Positions 23,174 to 29,340 of a stretch of 29,340 nucleotides of DNA are shown piece after piece. The notes beneath the pieces were generated by a model. That model saw only the letters and a list, made by a program, of their open reading frames with translations, was not told where the DNA came from and made no database searches. Position 1 is the stretch's first letter. Every line of letters starts with the position of its first letter. The translations under genes were made by a program, and so were the position numbers. Location: the NCBI GenBank assembly GCA_000980495.1, contig LARN01000031.1:1-29340 (forward strand), written 5' to 3'. Source of the stretch: Acinetobacter sp. N54.MGS-139 (lineage in GTDB: Bacteria > Pseudomonadota > Gammaproteobacteria > Burkholderiales > Burkholderiaceae_F).

Positions 23174-23188
23174 ACCAATCTGTACCTT

Positions 23189-24454
23189 TTAAACCAGGAA
23201 GTAAAGGGTGAGGACCATCACAACAGCTGCCGGAGCGGTTCTCTTCACAACTTCCACCGGAGAGACGCCTGCGATACCGGACAGGAGAATGATGCCGCCT
23301 GCAAGCGGAGAAGCCTGACGACCGATACCGGCTGCCATCATGGCGAGGTAGCCCAGACCGTCAATCGTCATACCGAATGTCGGAGCGTGCGGAGTAACGG
23401 CTTCGTTGAAAGCAAAGGCTGCAGCGTCACCGGAACCGGTCAGAACGGCCAGCAGGAACGGACCGAAAGCACCGCCGATCTTGGCAACTTCGTTGGAATG
23501 AGTCAGGTACTGAACGAAAACTTCAATGACGCCTGCGGCACGTAAACCGGCGGCAAACACACCGGCGGCGATGATGATACCGAGGATCTTGGCGTAGCCG
23601 TTGCCCATACCGGCGAAGAATTTCTTCGTGACTTCTTCAGGGTTGGAACGTGTAACGACTAAAGCGTAGAAAGTACCGATCAACATAGCAGTTGCAACGG
23701 ACATCTTGAGCTGCGGGAACCAGATGGAAGCGCAAACGAGAAGAACGACCGGGACGATCGGAGCGATCGCGAACAGGATGTTCGGATGTTCGATTTCGTT
23801 GGAAGCAACTTCAACGGCTTCTTCAACAGCGGCTTTACCGCGCTTGAAGTCGCCGAAGGCAAAGCAGGTCAGCGTAATCACAACGATGCTGATCAGACCC
23901 ATGGTGACGGTTGTCGTAGCATGAGCTCCGATGAACTGCATGATTTCCATAGAAGCGAGCTTGGAGATGAACGGGTTATGAGAAACGCCCGGGTTCAAAT
24001 AAGCCGGCATCATGCAGCCGCCGACTGCTGCGGCAGCGATAGCGGGTTTGAAACCGCTTCTGATCATGATCGGAATCATTGTCGGACCGACGGCAGCAGA
24101 CAGACCGGCCATAGAAGGAATGGCGGTGGCAATCACGCTGGTGACGATCATGCAGGAAGGAAGAAGGAACACGCCGAGTTTTTTCAGCGGTCTCATCAGA
24201 AGGCTAACCAGATGAACGTCGCATTTGGTCAGAGAGATAACTGCAGCAAAACCGAGCGCCGAGCAGATGGCGATGATCAGGCTGCCGTTTGTCATAGATT
24301 TGTCGAACTGCTTGAAGGCGATCATCGGCTGCAGTGAGATGAAGGCCATCACAAAGCCGGAAGTCAGCAGAACGAGACGAGTTTCATAGCGCTTGATAAG
24401 GGCATAAACCGTTGCAATCACAACAACGATGGCAACCCAGAAAGACCATGTCAT
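23189..24454 (-). CDS. dcuC: DcuC-family anaerobic C4-dicarboxylate transporter
   Basis: 421 residues from the ATG at 24454, preceded by GGGAG; an in-frame TTG at 24472 would sit upstream of that ribosome site and is rejected. About 11-12 hydrophobic helices. Family blocks include IPSMAGLSAAVGPTMIPIMI, MMPAYLNPGVSHNP, LTGSGDAAAFAFNEAVTPHAP and GIGRQASPLAGGIILLSGIAG. DcuC carriers move fumarate, malate, aspartate and succinate across the inner membrane during anaerobic growth, mostly as succinate exporters. It shares an operon with an M20 peptidase, so an amino-acid or N-acyl dicarboxylate such as an aspartyl or glutamyl conjugate is possible as substrate. The 400-base AT-rich upstream region suggests dedicated regulation. 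Confidence 0.85.
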   Translation of the reverse strand: MTWSFWVAIVVVIATVYALIKRYETRLVLLTSGFVMAFISLQPMIAFKQFDKSMTNGSLIIAICSALGFAAVISLTKCDVHLVSLLMRPLKKLGVFLLPSCMIVTSVIATAIPSMAGLSAAVGPTMIPIMIRSGFKPAIAAAAVGGCMMPAYLNPGVSHNPFISKLASMEIMQFIGAHATTTVTMGLISIVVITLTCFAFGDFKRGKAAVEEAVEVASNEIEHPNILFAIAPIVPVVLLVCASIWFPQLKMSVATAMLIGTFYALVVTRSNPEEVTKKFFAGMGNGYAKILGIIIAAGVFAAGLRAAGVIEVFVQYLTHSNEVAKIGGAFGPFLLAVLTGSGDAAAFAFNEAVTPHAPTFGMTIDGLGYLAMMAAGIGRQASPLAGGIILLSGIAGVSPVEVVKRTAPAAVVMVLTLYFLV

Positions 24455-24562
24455 TTGGTTCTCCCAGAACAATAGGTTTAGAAAGAGTCATGGCCGGGAA
24501 ATGGCCTTATATTTCTAGAAACGAATTTTACGTTCTGAGATAAATCGGATTCAGGCAATTAA

Positions 24563-24593
24563 GAGTTATTACTTAAATATTTAGTAATTACTC
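24563..24593. promoter_or_regulatory. Near-perfect 11-bp inverted repeat upstream of dcuC
   Basis: GAGTTATTACT (24563-24573) against AGTAATTACTC (24583-24593) with one mismatch and a 9-base AT centre, about 110 bases upstream of the dcuC ATG. Size and symmetry fit an operator for a dimeric regulator. Confidence 0.5.
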
Positions 24594-24632
24594 GCTTATT
24601 TATCATATTTATTCAATCAATAAAACTTATTA

Positions 24633-24649
24633 ATCTTCTATAAGAAGAT
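24633..24649. other. 7-bp hairpin ATCTTCT-ATA-AGAAGAT
   Basis: Perfect arms around a 3-base loop within the AT-rich region, followed on the + strand by GTTTTAG. There is no + strand gene to terminate, so a regulatory site or chance is equally likely. Confidence 0.3.
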
Positions 24650-24665
24650 GTTTTAGAAATTCGTA

Positions 24666-24704
24666 TTAGGTATTAGTTCTACCTTAATAAGTATTACTAC
24701 CTAA
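24666..24704. promoter_or_regulatory. Cluster of three TTAGGTA-like heptamers
   Basis: TTAGGTA (24666-24672, + direction), TACCTTA (24680-24686) and TACCTAA (24698-24704, both minus direction), the last two spaced 18 bases apart. TACCTAA is close to but not a match for the NarL heptamer. It could be a binding array for an unidentified regulator. Confidence 0.35.
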
Positions 24705-24802
24705 ACATTTGTAGATGTATTTTGAATTTTTCCAGACAACGTGGTTATTTCCTCCTCGTAGTACGACAAACCTGAGTAAAACCACTAATACATTGAGAAA
24801 AC

Positions 24803-24832
24803 CACAAAAAAAGGAGACCCGAGAGCCTCCTT
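24803..24832 (-). terminator. Terminator of fadD
   Basis: On the minus strand AAGGAGGC-N6-GTCTCCTT is followed by TTTTTTGTGG. Arms at 24811-24818 and 24825-24832 with one G-T pair, 23 bases after the fadD stop. Confidence 0.88.
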
Positions 24833-24854
24833 CTTTGTGTGATAACCGTTTGAG

Positions 24855-26600
24855 TTAGTTTTCGGATTTTTGTCCTTCCGTTTCCTGTTTTACAGGAGCC
24901 TCTTCCTTCGCGACGATATCTTTCAGCTCGCGGCGAAGAATCTTACCCACAGGTGTCTTCGGAATGGAATCAACGAAAACGATTTCCTTCGGCATCTTGT
25001 AACCGGTGAGGTTCTGACGGCAGTAAACCTTAACCTGCTCAACGGTAAGAGACGGATCCTTTTTGACGATCACAGCTTTGACGCGTTCACCGGATTTTTC
25101 ATTCGGTACACCGACCACGCCGCATTCCAAAATCTCCGGCATGCTCTGAAGCACGCCTTCAATTTCGTTCGGGTAGACGTTAAAGCCGCTCACCAAAATC
25201 ATGTCTTTCTGACGGTCTGTAATCGTAATGCGGCCGTTGCTGTCCATATTGCCGATATCACCGGTGCGCAGCCAGCCGTCACGCAGCACAGCAGCCGTTT
25301 CTTCCGGTTTATCCCAGTAGCCGCGCATGACCTGGGGACCCTTCACGCAGATTTCGCCGGTGTGTTCCGGAATTTCCTGCGGAGTTGTCCAGAAGCCGAG
25401 ATCCTTGAAGCCTTCGCCGCGGATAGAAACCACGGTAGAAGGGAACGGGAAGCCGACGGAACCGTTCCAAGGAGTGTTCATCGGGTTGGCGGCAACGCCC
25501 GGAGAGCATTCGGTCAAACCATAGGCCTCAATAATGTGGCCGCCGGTCACTTCTTTCCAGCGTTCGGCTACTGACTTCTGAACTTGTGTGCCGCCGCCGA
25601 CGGTGAGCTTCAACATCTTGAAGTCAACCTGGTCAAATCCCGGTGTATTGAGCAGGCCGTTGAAGAGCGTGTTCACACCGCAGATCACGGTAAAGTGCTG
25701 TTTCTCGCATTCTTTGACCAAACCCTTCATGTCGCGAGGGTTAGCAATCAGCACCATGCGAGCGCCCCACTGAAGGAAGCTGCACAGAGCGGTCAGAGAA
25801 AAGATGTGATAGAGCGGAAGCGCTGTCATAACGACTTCGGTCTTCTTCTTGAAGTCGCCGGAAATCCAAACACCCGTCTGCTGCAAGTTGGCCAACACAT
25901 TGCGGTGCGTGAGCATGGCGCCTTTGGCAATGCCGGTTGTGCCGCCTGTGTACTGCAGAAGTGCGATGTCATAGCGGTCGAGCTTGACCGGATTAAATTT
26001 TCTGGAAGCGCCTTGGGCGAGTGCGTCGCGGAAAGAGACAGCGTATTCGAGATTGAACTCGGGCACCATCTTCTTTACTTTCTTCAGCATGAAGTTAACG
26101 AGCAGACGCTTCGGAGCAGAAAGCAAGTCGCCGACCTGAGTCGTGATGACGTGTTCAACGGGAGAATTTTTTTGAATCTTTTCAAACGTCTTGGCGAAGT
26201 TCTCGATGATGACCAAGACCTTAGCGCCGGAATCCTTCAGCTGTCCGCCGAGCTCGCGGGCGGTGTAAAGCGGATTGACGTTGACGACGATAAGTCCGGC
26301 TTTCATGATGCCGAACAGACAGATCGGATACTGGAGAAGGTTCGGCATCATCACGGCAACGCGGTCGCCCTGCTCGACGCCCGGGAGCGACTGCAGATAA
26401 GAAGCAAACGCCGTCACTTTCTCATCAAATTCTTTGTACGTCATTGTCTTGCCCAGGCTGGTAAAGACCGGAGCATCACCGTACTCTTGACAGATCTTTT
26501 CCTGGAAATCCGGCAGTGATTCGTAAATATCCGGATTAATGGTCGCGGGCACGCCCTCAGGGTAGTGCTTGATCCATGGATATTCTTGAGTATCTGTCAT
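24855..26600 (-). CDS. fadD: Long-chain fatty acid-CoA ligase
   Basis: 581 residues. The AMP-binding P-loop is at 217-227 (YTGGTTGIAKG), followed by MLTHRN; the ligase core EAYGLTECSPG, the fatty-acyl-CoA-synthetase signature region (GWLRTGDIG..., ITDRQKDMILVSGFNVYPNEIE) and the catalytic C-terminal Lys in PKTPVGKILRREL are present. It activates long-chain fatty acids with ATP and CoA at the inner membrane. AGGA precedes the ATG. It lies 80 bases downstream of hemG on the same strand but beyond a hairpin, so read-through or its own promoter is needed. No other beta-oxidation genes are here, so its use for phospholipid acyl recycling is as likely as degradation. Confidence 0.95.
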   Translation of the reverse strand: MTDTQEYPWIKHYPEGVPATINPDIYESLPDFQEKICQEYGDAPVFTSLGKTMTYKEFDEKVTAFASYLQSLPGVEQGDRVAVMMPNLLQYPICLFGIMKAGLIVVNVNPLYTARELGGQLKDSGAKVLVIIENFAKTFEKIQKNSPVEHVITTQVGDLLSAPKRLLVNFMLKKVKKMVPEFNLEYAVSFRDALAQGASRKFNPVKLDRYDIALLQYTGGTTGIAKGAMLTHRNVLANLQQTGVWISGDFKKKTEVVMTALPLYHIFSLTALCSFLQWGARMVLIANPRDMKGLVKECEKQHFTVICGVNTLFNGLLNTPGFDQVDFKMLKLTVGGGTQVQKSVAERWKEVTGGHIIEAYGLTECSPGVAANPMNTPWNGSVGFPFPSTVVSIRGEGFKDLGFWTTPQEIPEHTGEICVKGPQVMRGYWDKPEETAAVLRDGWLRTGDIGNMDSNGRITITDRQKDMILVSGFNVYPNEIEGVLQSMPEILECGVVGVPNEKSGERVKAVIVKKDPSLTVEQVKVYCRQNLTGYKMPKEIVFVDSIPKTPVGKILRRELKDIVAKEEAPVKQETEGQKSEN

Positions 26601-26619
26601 TTGTTTCTGTCCTAAAGAA

Positions 26620-26646
26620 AGCGTAACCCGCTAATTTTAGCGGGTT
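26620..26646 (-). terminator. Hairpin between hemG and fadD
   Basis: Perfect 9-bp stem AACCCGCTA (26625-26633)/TAGCGGGTT (26638-26646) with a 4-base loop. On the minus strand it is followed by ACGCTTTCTTTAGG, a broken T-run. It ends only about 20 bases before the fadD ATG, so it may end hemG transcripts partially. Confidence 0.7.
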
Positions 26647-26680
26647 GCGCGATATAAAAACATTGAGAATTAGCCTGAGA

Positions 26681-27226
26681 TTAAGCTTGGTGGGCAAGTT
26701 CGGAGATGTGTTTGGCGTACTGCTTCACATCTTCCCAGTCGGTAAAGTCAATGCACATAGACGGGTCTGTCGGGCCGTTTGTGATCTTCATGATGAGCTG
26801 AATGCACTTCTTATCAAAGAGATTCAGGTGCGGGTAGTCGATCTTGCCGGCAAAGCACTTGAGGTCTCTGGGACGCCACGGAGAGCGTTCAAGGAATTTC
26901 TGCATGTAGCGGTTGCCTTCGACTGTCGCCTTAAACGGTGTGCGGGCAACGACGGTAACGTTGAACATCGCATTGGGCTTGCGGTCGAGTTCCGTGCAGT
27001 TGTTGCGAACAAATTCGTAAACGTTCGGATGGTAAGTGCCGTAGACAACGGGGAAGCCGCAGAGCACGAAATCATGCTTGCTCCAGTCCACGCCTTCGCG
27101 AAGGGCTTCGGAGACCGGCATAACCGTCACGGTGTTTCCGAGTGCCTCGAGTTCGTCGGCAATAGTACGAACCATGCGGGCGGTATGGCCCATACGAGAG
27201 TAATAAACGATAAGAATGTTCTTCAT
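26681..27226 (-). CDS. hemG: Menaquinone-dependent protoporphyrinogen IX dehydrogenase
   Basis: 181 residues, the same length as E. coli HemG. It has the flavodoxin start NILIVYYSRMGHTARMV (FMN phosphate loop), PVVYGTYHPNVYEFV, the VTVVARTPFKATVEGN insert typical of HemG, KFLERSPWRPRDLKCFAGKIDYP and the closing IMKITNGPTDPS and DFTDWEDVKQYA blocks. It oxidises protoporphyrinogen IX to protoporphyrin IX in haem synthesis and passes electrons to menaquinone, so it works under anaerobic respiration; it is membrane-associated. This isozyme, rather than the oxygen-using HemY, fits an anaerobic lifestyle. Confidence 0.93.
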   Translation of the reverse strand: MKNILIVYYSRMGHTARMVRTIADELEALGNTVTVMPVSEALREGVDWSKHDFVLCGFPVVYGTYHPNVYEFVRNNCTELDRKPNAMFNVTVVARTPFKATVEGNRYMQKFLERSPWRPRDLKCFAGKIDYPHLNLFDKKCIQLIMKITNGPTDPSMCIDFTDWEDVKQYAKHISELAHQA

Positions 27227-27418
27227 TAATTCCGCTCCGATCGCGTCCGGGCCGACAAGGCCTTTCGCATCAATTTGTAATTTATTGAGTCGATTTTAGC
27301 AAAACCGCCCTGATTGGCTCATTTTTGTTAATGAGTTTACGTACTTAAGCGCATTGTCGGGTAAAATCCGACTTTTAAAACCCTGTTCCTATTGATTATT
27401 AGGAACTTTTATTTTTAT
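27227..27418. promoter_or_regulatory. Divergent promoter region of hemG and infA
   Basis: 192 bases between divergent starts. A short inverted repeat GTCGG-N7-CCGAC (27356-27372) encloses GTAAAAT upstream of infA. TAAAAT could be a -10, but no well-spaced -35 was found. Confidence 0.4.
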
Positions 27419-27679
27419 ATGGCTAAAGAAGACCTGATTGAAACAACTGCAACCGTTACCGAAGTTCTTCCGGACGCTCGCTATCGCGTCAAACTCGACA
27501 ACGGCTATGAACTGATTGCCTACACAAACGGCAAAATGCGTAAGCATCACATCCGAATTCTCGCCGGCGATAAAGTTTCGCTGGAAATCTCCCCGTACGA
27601 CATGACCAAAGGCCGCATCACCTTCCGTCATATCGAGGGTCGTCCTCCGGTCGCTGCCGCCGGCGGAAAACGCAAGTAA
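27419..27679 (+). CDS. infA: Translation initiation factor IF-1 with short C-terminal extension
   Basis: 86 residues from the ATG at 27419; an upstream open stretch to 27392 is not conserved in IF-1 and is left out. [29 protein letters not shown] and [13 protein letters not shown] match the single OB-fold IF-1 (71 residues in E. coli). After the usual end it continues with a basic, Ala/Gly/Pro-rich tail ([14 protein letters not shown]). Burkholderiales often carry a second infA copy of about this length, so it may be the extra paralogue outside the ribosomal-protein operon. It binds the 30S A site during initiation. The ribosome site AGGA is about 15 bases from the ATG, unusually far. Confidence 0.93.
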   Translation: MAKEDLIETTATVTEVLPDARYRVKLDNGYELIAYTNGKMRKHHIRILAGDKVSLEISPYDMTKGRITFRHIEGRPPVAAAGGKRK

Positions 27680-27691
27680 TCGATTCAATAG

Positions 27692-27721
27692 AAGCACTCA
27701 GCAAATCGAGTGCTTTTATTT
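27692..27721. terminator. Terminator between convergent infA and S4-domain gene
   Basis: Perfect 8-bp stem AAGCACTC (27692-27699)/GAGTGCTT (27708-27715), then TTATTTT on the + strand. It overlaps the stop codon of the minus-strand gene by its T-run. Confidence 0.88.
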
Positions 27722-27931
27722 TGCGTGCTCGACGACCTCAATCGTCTGATCTTTAAACTGGACTTTCTGTCCGGCGCGGATTTTATGACCGCGTTCGGTG
27801 CAGACTTTTCCGTCCACATTCACTAAGCCGTCCTGTACGACTTGTTTTGCTTCTCCGCCTGTGCCTGTCAATCCGGCTGCCTTCAGCAGATCTCCTAAGC
27901 GAATAAATTCGCCGTTTAATTCGAATTTCAT
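27716..27931 (-). CDS. Small S4-domain RNA-binding protein (YbcJ-like)
   Basis: 71 residues from the ATG at 27931, chosen because AAGGAAA precedes it and E. coli YbcJ is 70 residues; a longer frame to 27982 adds a non-conserved lead. The S4 fold is clear: FIRLGDLLKAAGLTGTGGEAKQVVQDGLVNVDGKV, then KIRAGQKVQF. A free-standing S4 domain of this type binds structured RNA; its partner is unknown. Cytoplasmic. It is convergent with infA. No other gene shares its transcript in the window. Confidence 0.9.
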   Translation of the reverse strand: MKFELNGEFIRLGDLLKAAGLTGTGGEAKQVVQDGLVNVDGKVCTERGHKIRAGQKVQFKDQTIEVVEHAK

Positions 27932-28024
27932 TCCGATTTCCTTTTTTGACTTTCTCGGATGAAATGCATTGTATTCCTGCAAGGCATTTCTTTTATCACC
28001 GGCGCCGAATTCGAGGCCTCAGAA

Positions 28025-28049
28025 ACGACAAACGCCCCGAAGGGCGTTT
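28025..28049 (-). terminator. Terminator of the CPG2-like M20 gene
   Basis: On the minus strand AAACGCCC-TTCG-GGGCGTTT, an extra-stable cUUCGg tetraloop, followed by GTCGTTTCT. Arms at 28030-28037 and 28042-28049, 25 bases after the stop. Confidence 0.88.
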
Positions 28050-28073
28050 GCGCTTAGATCTGCTTCTGCTGGA

Positions 28074-29189
28074 TTAGATCAGAGACAGGAAGCGAGTGAT
28101 CATGCGAATACGTTCTTCGACTGTGTCTAAGCGAAGGAATTCGCGATCGCAGTGGAATTCGCCGCCGGCAGGGCCGCATCCGTCAATGACGGGGAGACCG
28201 GCTTCAGCCATGTGGTTGCCGTCGGAAGCACCGCCTGCGTCAACCCAGTCGATATCGAAGCCTTCGAGTTTGGCAGCTTCGGTGATCTGAGCAACGAGTT
28301 CTTTCGTTGCGTCGGACAGCGGCATAGCGTTGCTGTGGCTGACGCGTTCGATTGTCTGAGTTACGCCGGGAGCCCAAACGGCAGCAGCCAGTTTGTTGAT
28401 ACCGTCGTCAAGATATTTGTCGTCTTCGTTGTTCCAGTAACGTGTGTCGAGCTTAACGACGCATTTTTCGGAAATGACGTTAGGAGCGCTGCCGCCTTCG
28501 ATCACACCGGGGTTGACCGTTGTGCCTTTATCAACATCGGCCAGACCAGCAGCTGCCAAAGCAAAGCGCATAGCGGCGATGTTGGCGTTGGCTCCTTTGT
28601 ACGGAGCGTTGCCGGCGTGGGAAGCTTTACCGTGGAAGGTTACGACGTAGTTGGTAGAACCCTTTCTGGAGCGGACGAGCTGACCGCCGGCGCGGGCTGC
28701 TTCAAAAACCAGAGCGCGGGAAGATTTGGCGGCGATGCTCTTGAGCCAGGCGCTGGAAGCCTTGGAGCCGGTTTCTTCGTCCGGGTTCAGAGCAACAGCG
28801 ATGGAGAGTCTTTCCAGATCTTCAGGACGAGCAGCCTTCAAAGCGTAGTAGATGGCAAGAACACCGCTCTTGCAGTCGCTGCAGCCGGGGCCGTAGGCGC
28901 GGTCGCCTTTCACGGTCAAAGGACGAGCAGCGGCAGTTCCGTCAGGGAAAACGGTGTCGAGGTGAGCGTTGAAGAGAACGTCATAGCGGTCAGCGTTAGG
29001 CTTGTTCGTAGCGAACAGACCGTTGCCGGCATTCGGACCTAAGTCAACGAGGTCGGCTTTGAATCCGATGGATTCGAGGTGGCCCTTCATAATCTTAGCG
29101 GCTTCGGTAACGCCGGCAATGTTTGCAGTGCCGCGGTCTTTGTTAACCAATTCGGCCAAGTCTTTCATGTAAGAGTCGAGAACTGACAT
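28074..29189 (-). CDS. M20 family peptidase, glutamate carboxypeptidase (CPG2)-like
   Basis: 371 residues. Metal-site residues: His76 and Asp78 in NAHLDTVFP, bridging Asp105 in GPGCSDCKSG, Glu138-Glu139 in NPDEETGS, an acidic ligand in VFEAARAGGQ, and a late His in GEFHCDRE. The order and spacing follow carboxypeptidase G2 and its relatives, which remove C-terminal glutamate from folate-like or peptide substrates. No signal peptide is present, so unlike CPG2 it is cytoplasmic. GAGGAAA precedes the ATG. Single gene between its terminator and a leader hairpin. The substrate is not determined; dipeptides and N-acyl-glutamates are the main options. Confidence 0.9.
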   Translation of the reverse strand: MSVLDSYMKDLAELVNKDRGTANIAGVTEAAKIMKGHLESIGFKADLVDLGPNAGNGLFATNKPNADRYDVLFNAHLDTVFPDGTAAARPLTVKGDRAYGPGCSDCKSGVLAIYYALKAARPEDLERLSIAVALNPDEETGSKASSAWLKSIAAKSSRALVFEAARAGGQLVRSRKGSTNYVVTFHGKASHAGNAPYKGANANIAAMRFALAAAGLADVDKGTTVNPGVIEGGSAPNVISEKCVVKLDTRYWNNEDDKYLDDGINKLAAAVWAPGVTQTIERVSHSNAMPLSDATKELVAQITEAAKLEGFDIDWVDAGGASDGNHMAEAGLPVIDGCGPAGGEFHCDREFLRLDTVEERIRMITRFLSLI

Positions 29190-29340
29190 TGATATTTCCT
29201 CTTATTAAAGTTGCGTAAAACAGTTGAGCCCGAAGGCTTAACGATTCCCGCGATTGTAATGATTTGTGAGATTTAGATAAATGAGAATAAATACCGCTGG
29301 ACAAACCTATTTTGATTACTCAATTCGAAAAAATTTTCTG
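29190..29340. other. Upstream region of the CPG2-like gene with a UUCG hairpin
   Basis: No gene is visible to the window edge. TTGAGCC (29224-29230)/GGCTTAA (29235-29241) forms a 7-bp stem with one wobble; on the minus strand it has a UUCG loop, followed by ACTGTTTTACG. It may be a weak terminator of an upstream gene outside the window or a leader hairpin. Confidence 0.4.

Larger units (their letters stand above)
24455..24802. promoter_or_regulatory. AT-rich control region upstream of the DcuC-M20 operon
   Basis: No gene was found in this stretch, which is visibly richer in A and T than its flanks. It holds a 31-base near-palindrome (24563-24593), a short hairpin (24633-24649) and three TTAGGTA-like heptamers (24666-24704). 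No complete FNR site (TTGAT-N4-ATCAA) was found; only one TTGAT half-site appears on the minus strand near 24613-24622. It presumably carries the promoter and operators of the operon transcribed leftward from 24454. Confidence 0.6.

Noticed and set aside
25584..26519. 311-codon open frame antisense to fadD
   Set aside because: Shadow of codon bias in fadD; composition is Arg/His/Asn-rich with no recognisable domain or ribosome site.
27932..27982. Longer start for the S4-domain protein
   Set aside because: The family length and the AAGGAAA site favour the ATG at 27931.
28152..29042. 296-codon open frame antisense to the CPG2-like gene
   Set aside because: Same effect; the sense frame has complete catalytic motifs.
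1..29340. CRISPR arrays, insertion sequences, prophage genes, tRNA or rRNA genes
   Set aside because: No regular direct repeats, transposase or integrase frames, or RNA gene sequences were recognised on either strand.

Overview
The window reads as a chromosomal segment of a betaproteobacterium of the order Burkholderiales, most likely a gut-type anaerobe of the Sutterella/Parasutterella group. This is inferred from content. The yhdP - nitrilase-family amidase - tldD run followed by an AroG-type DAHP synthase is a Burkholderiales arrangement. The menaquinone-linked HemG, the DcuC-family carrier, the exported flavoprotein reductase and three M20 amino-acid/peptide hydrolases suit an asaccharolytic anaerobe. 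I see no insertion sequence, phage, CRISPR, rRNA or tRNA. Coding density is high, and most genes or operons end in clear intrinsic terminators.

Layout. 1-3719 (+): the 3' end of yhdP, a Nit-family amidase and tldD, closely packed. 3888-4454 (+): a small exported protein of unknown function. 4718-6389 (+): an acyltransferase and a CdsA-like protein whose signature motif is degraded. 6468-7707 (+): a Phe/Tyr-rich leader peptide with an attenuator-type terminator, then aroG. 7805-9076 (-): an AbgA-like M20 amidohydrolase. 9283-13159 (-): a TtrS-like sensor kinase, a FixJ/TtrR-like response regulator and an exported fumarate-reductase-like flavoprotein, which together look like a signal-controlled respiratory reductase module. 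13362-19808 (-): an RND efflux operon (adaptor, pump, outer-membrane channel) with its TetR regulator as the last gene. 19980-21791 (-): an M3-family oligopeptidase F homologue that has lost the HExxH active site. 21926-24454 (-): a DcuC-type carrier with an M20 peptidase, behind an AT-rich 400-bp control region full of inverted repeats. 24855-27226 (-): fadD and hemG. 27419-27931: infA (+), convergent with a small S4 RNA-binding protein (-). 28074-29189 (-): a carboxypeptidase-G2-like M20 enzyme.

How the genes work together. The reductase module and the HemG/menaquinone link point to anaerobic respiration on organic acceptors. The M20 enzymes and the DcuC carrier point to use of amidated or peptidic amino acids and dicarboxylates. 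The RND operon appears self-contained, with its own regulator and a candidate operator upstream. The points most worth following are the four-segment Phe/Tyr attenuator in front of aroG, the apparently dead M3 peptidase, the reductase module with an unknown acceptor, and the CdsA-like protein lacking key signature residues.
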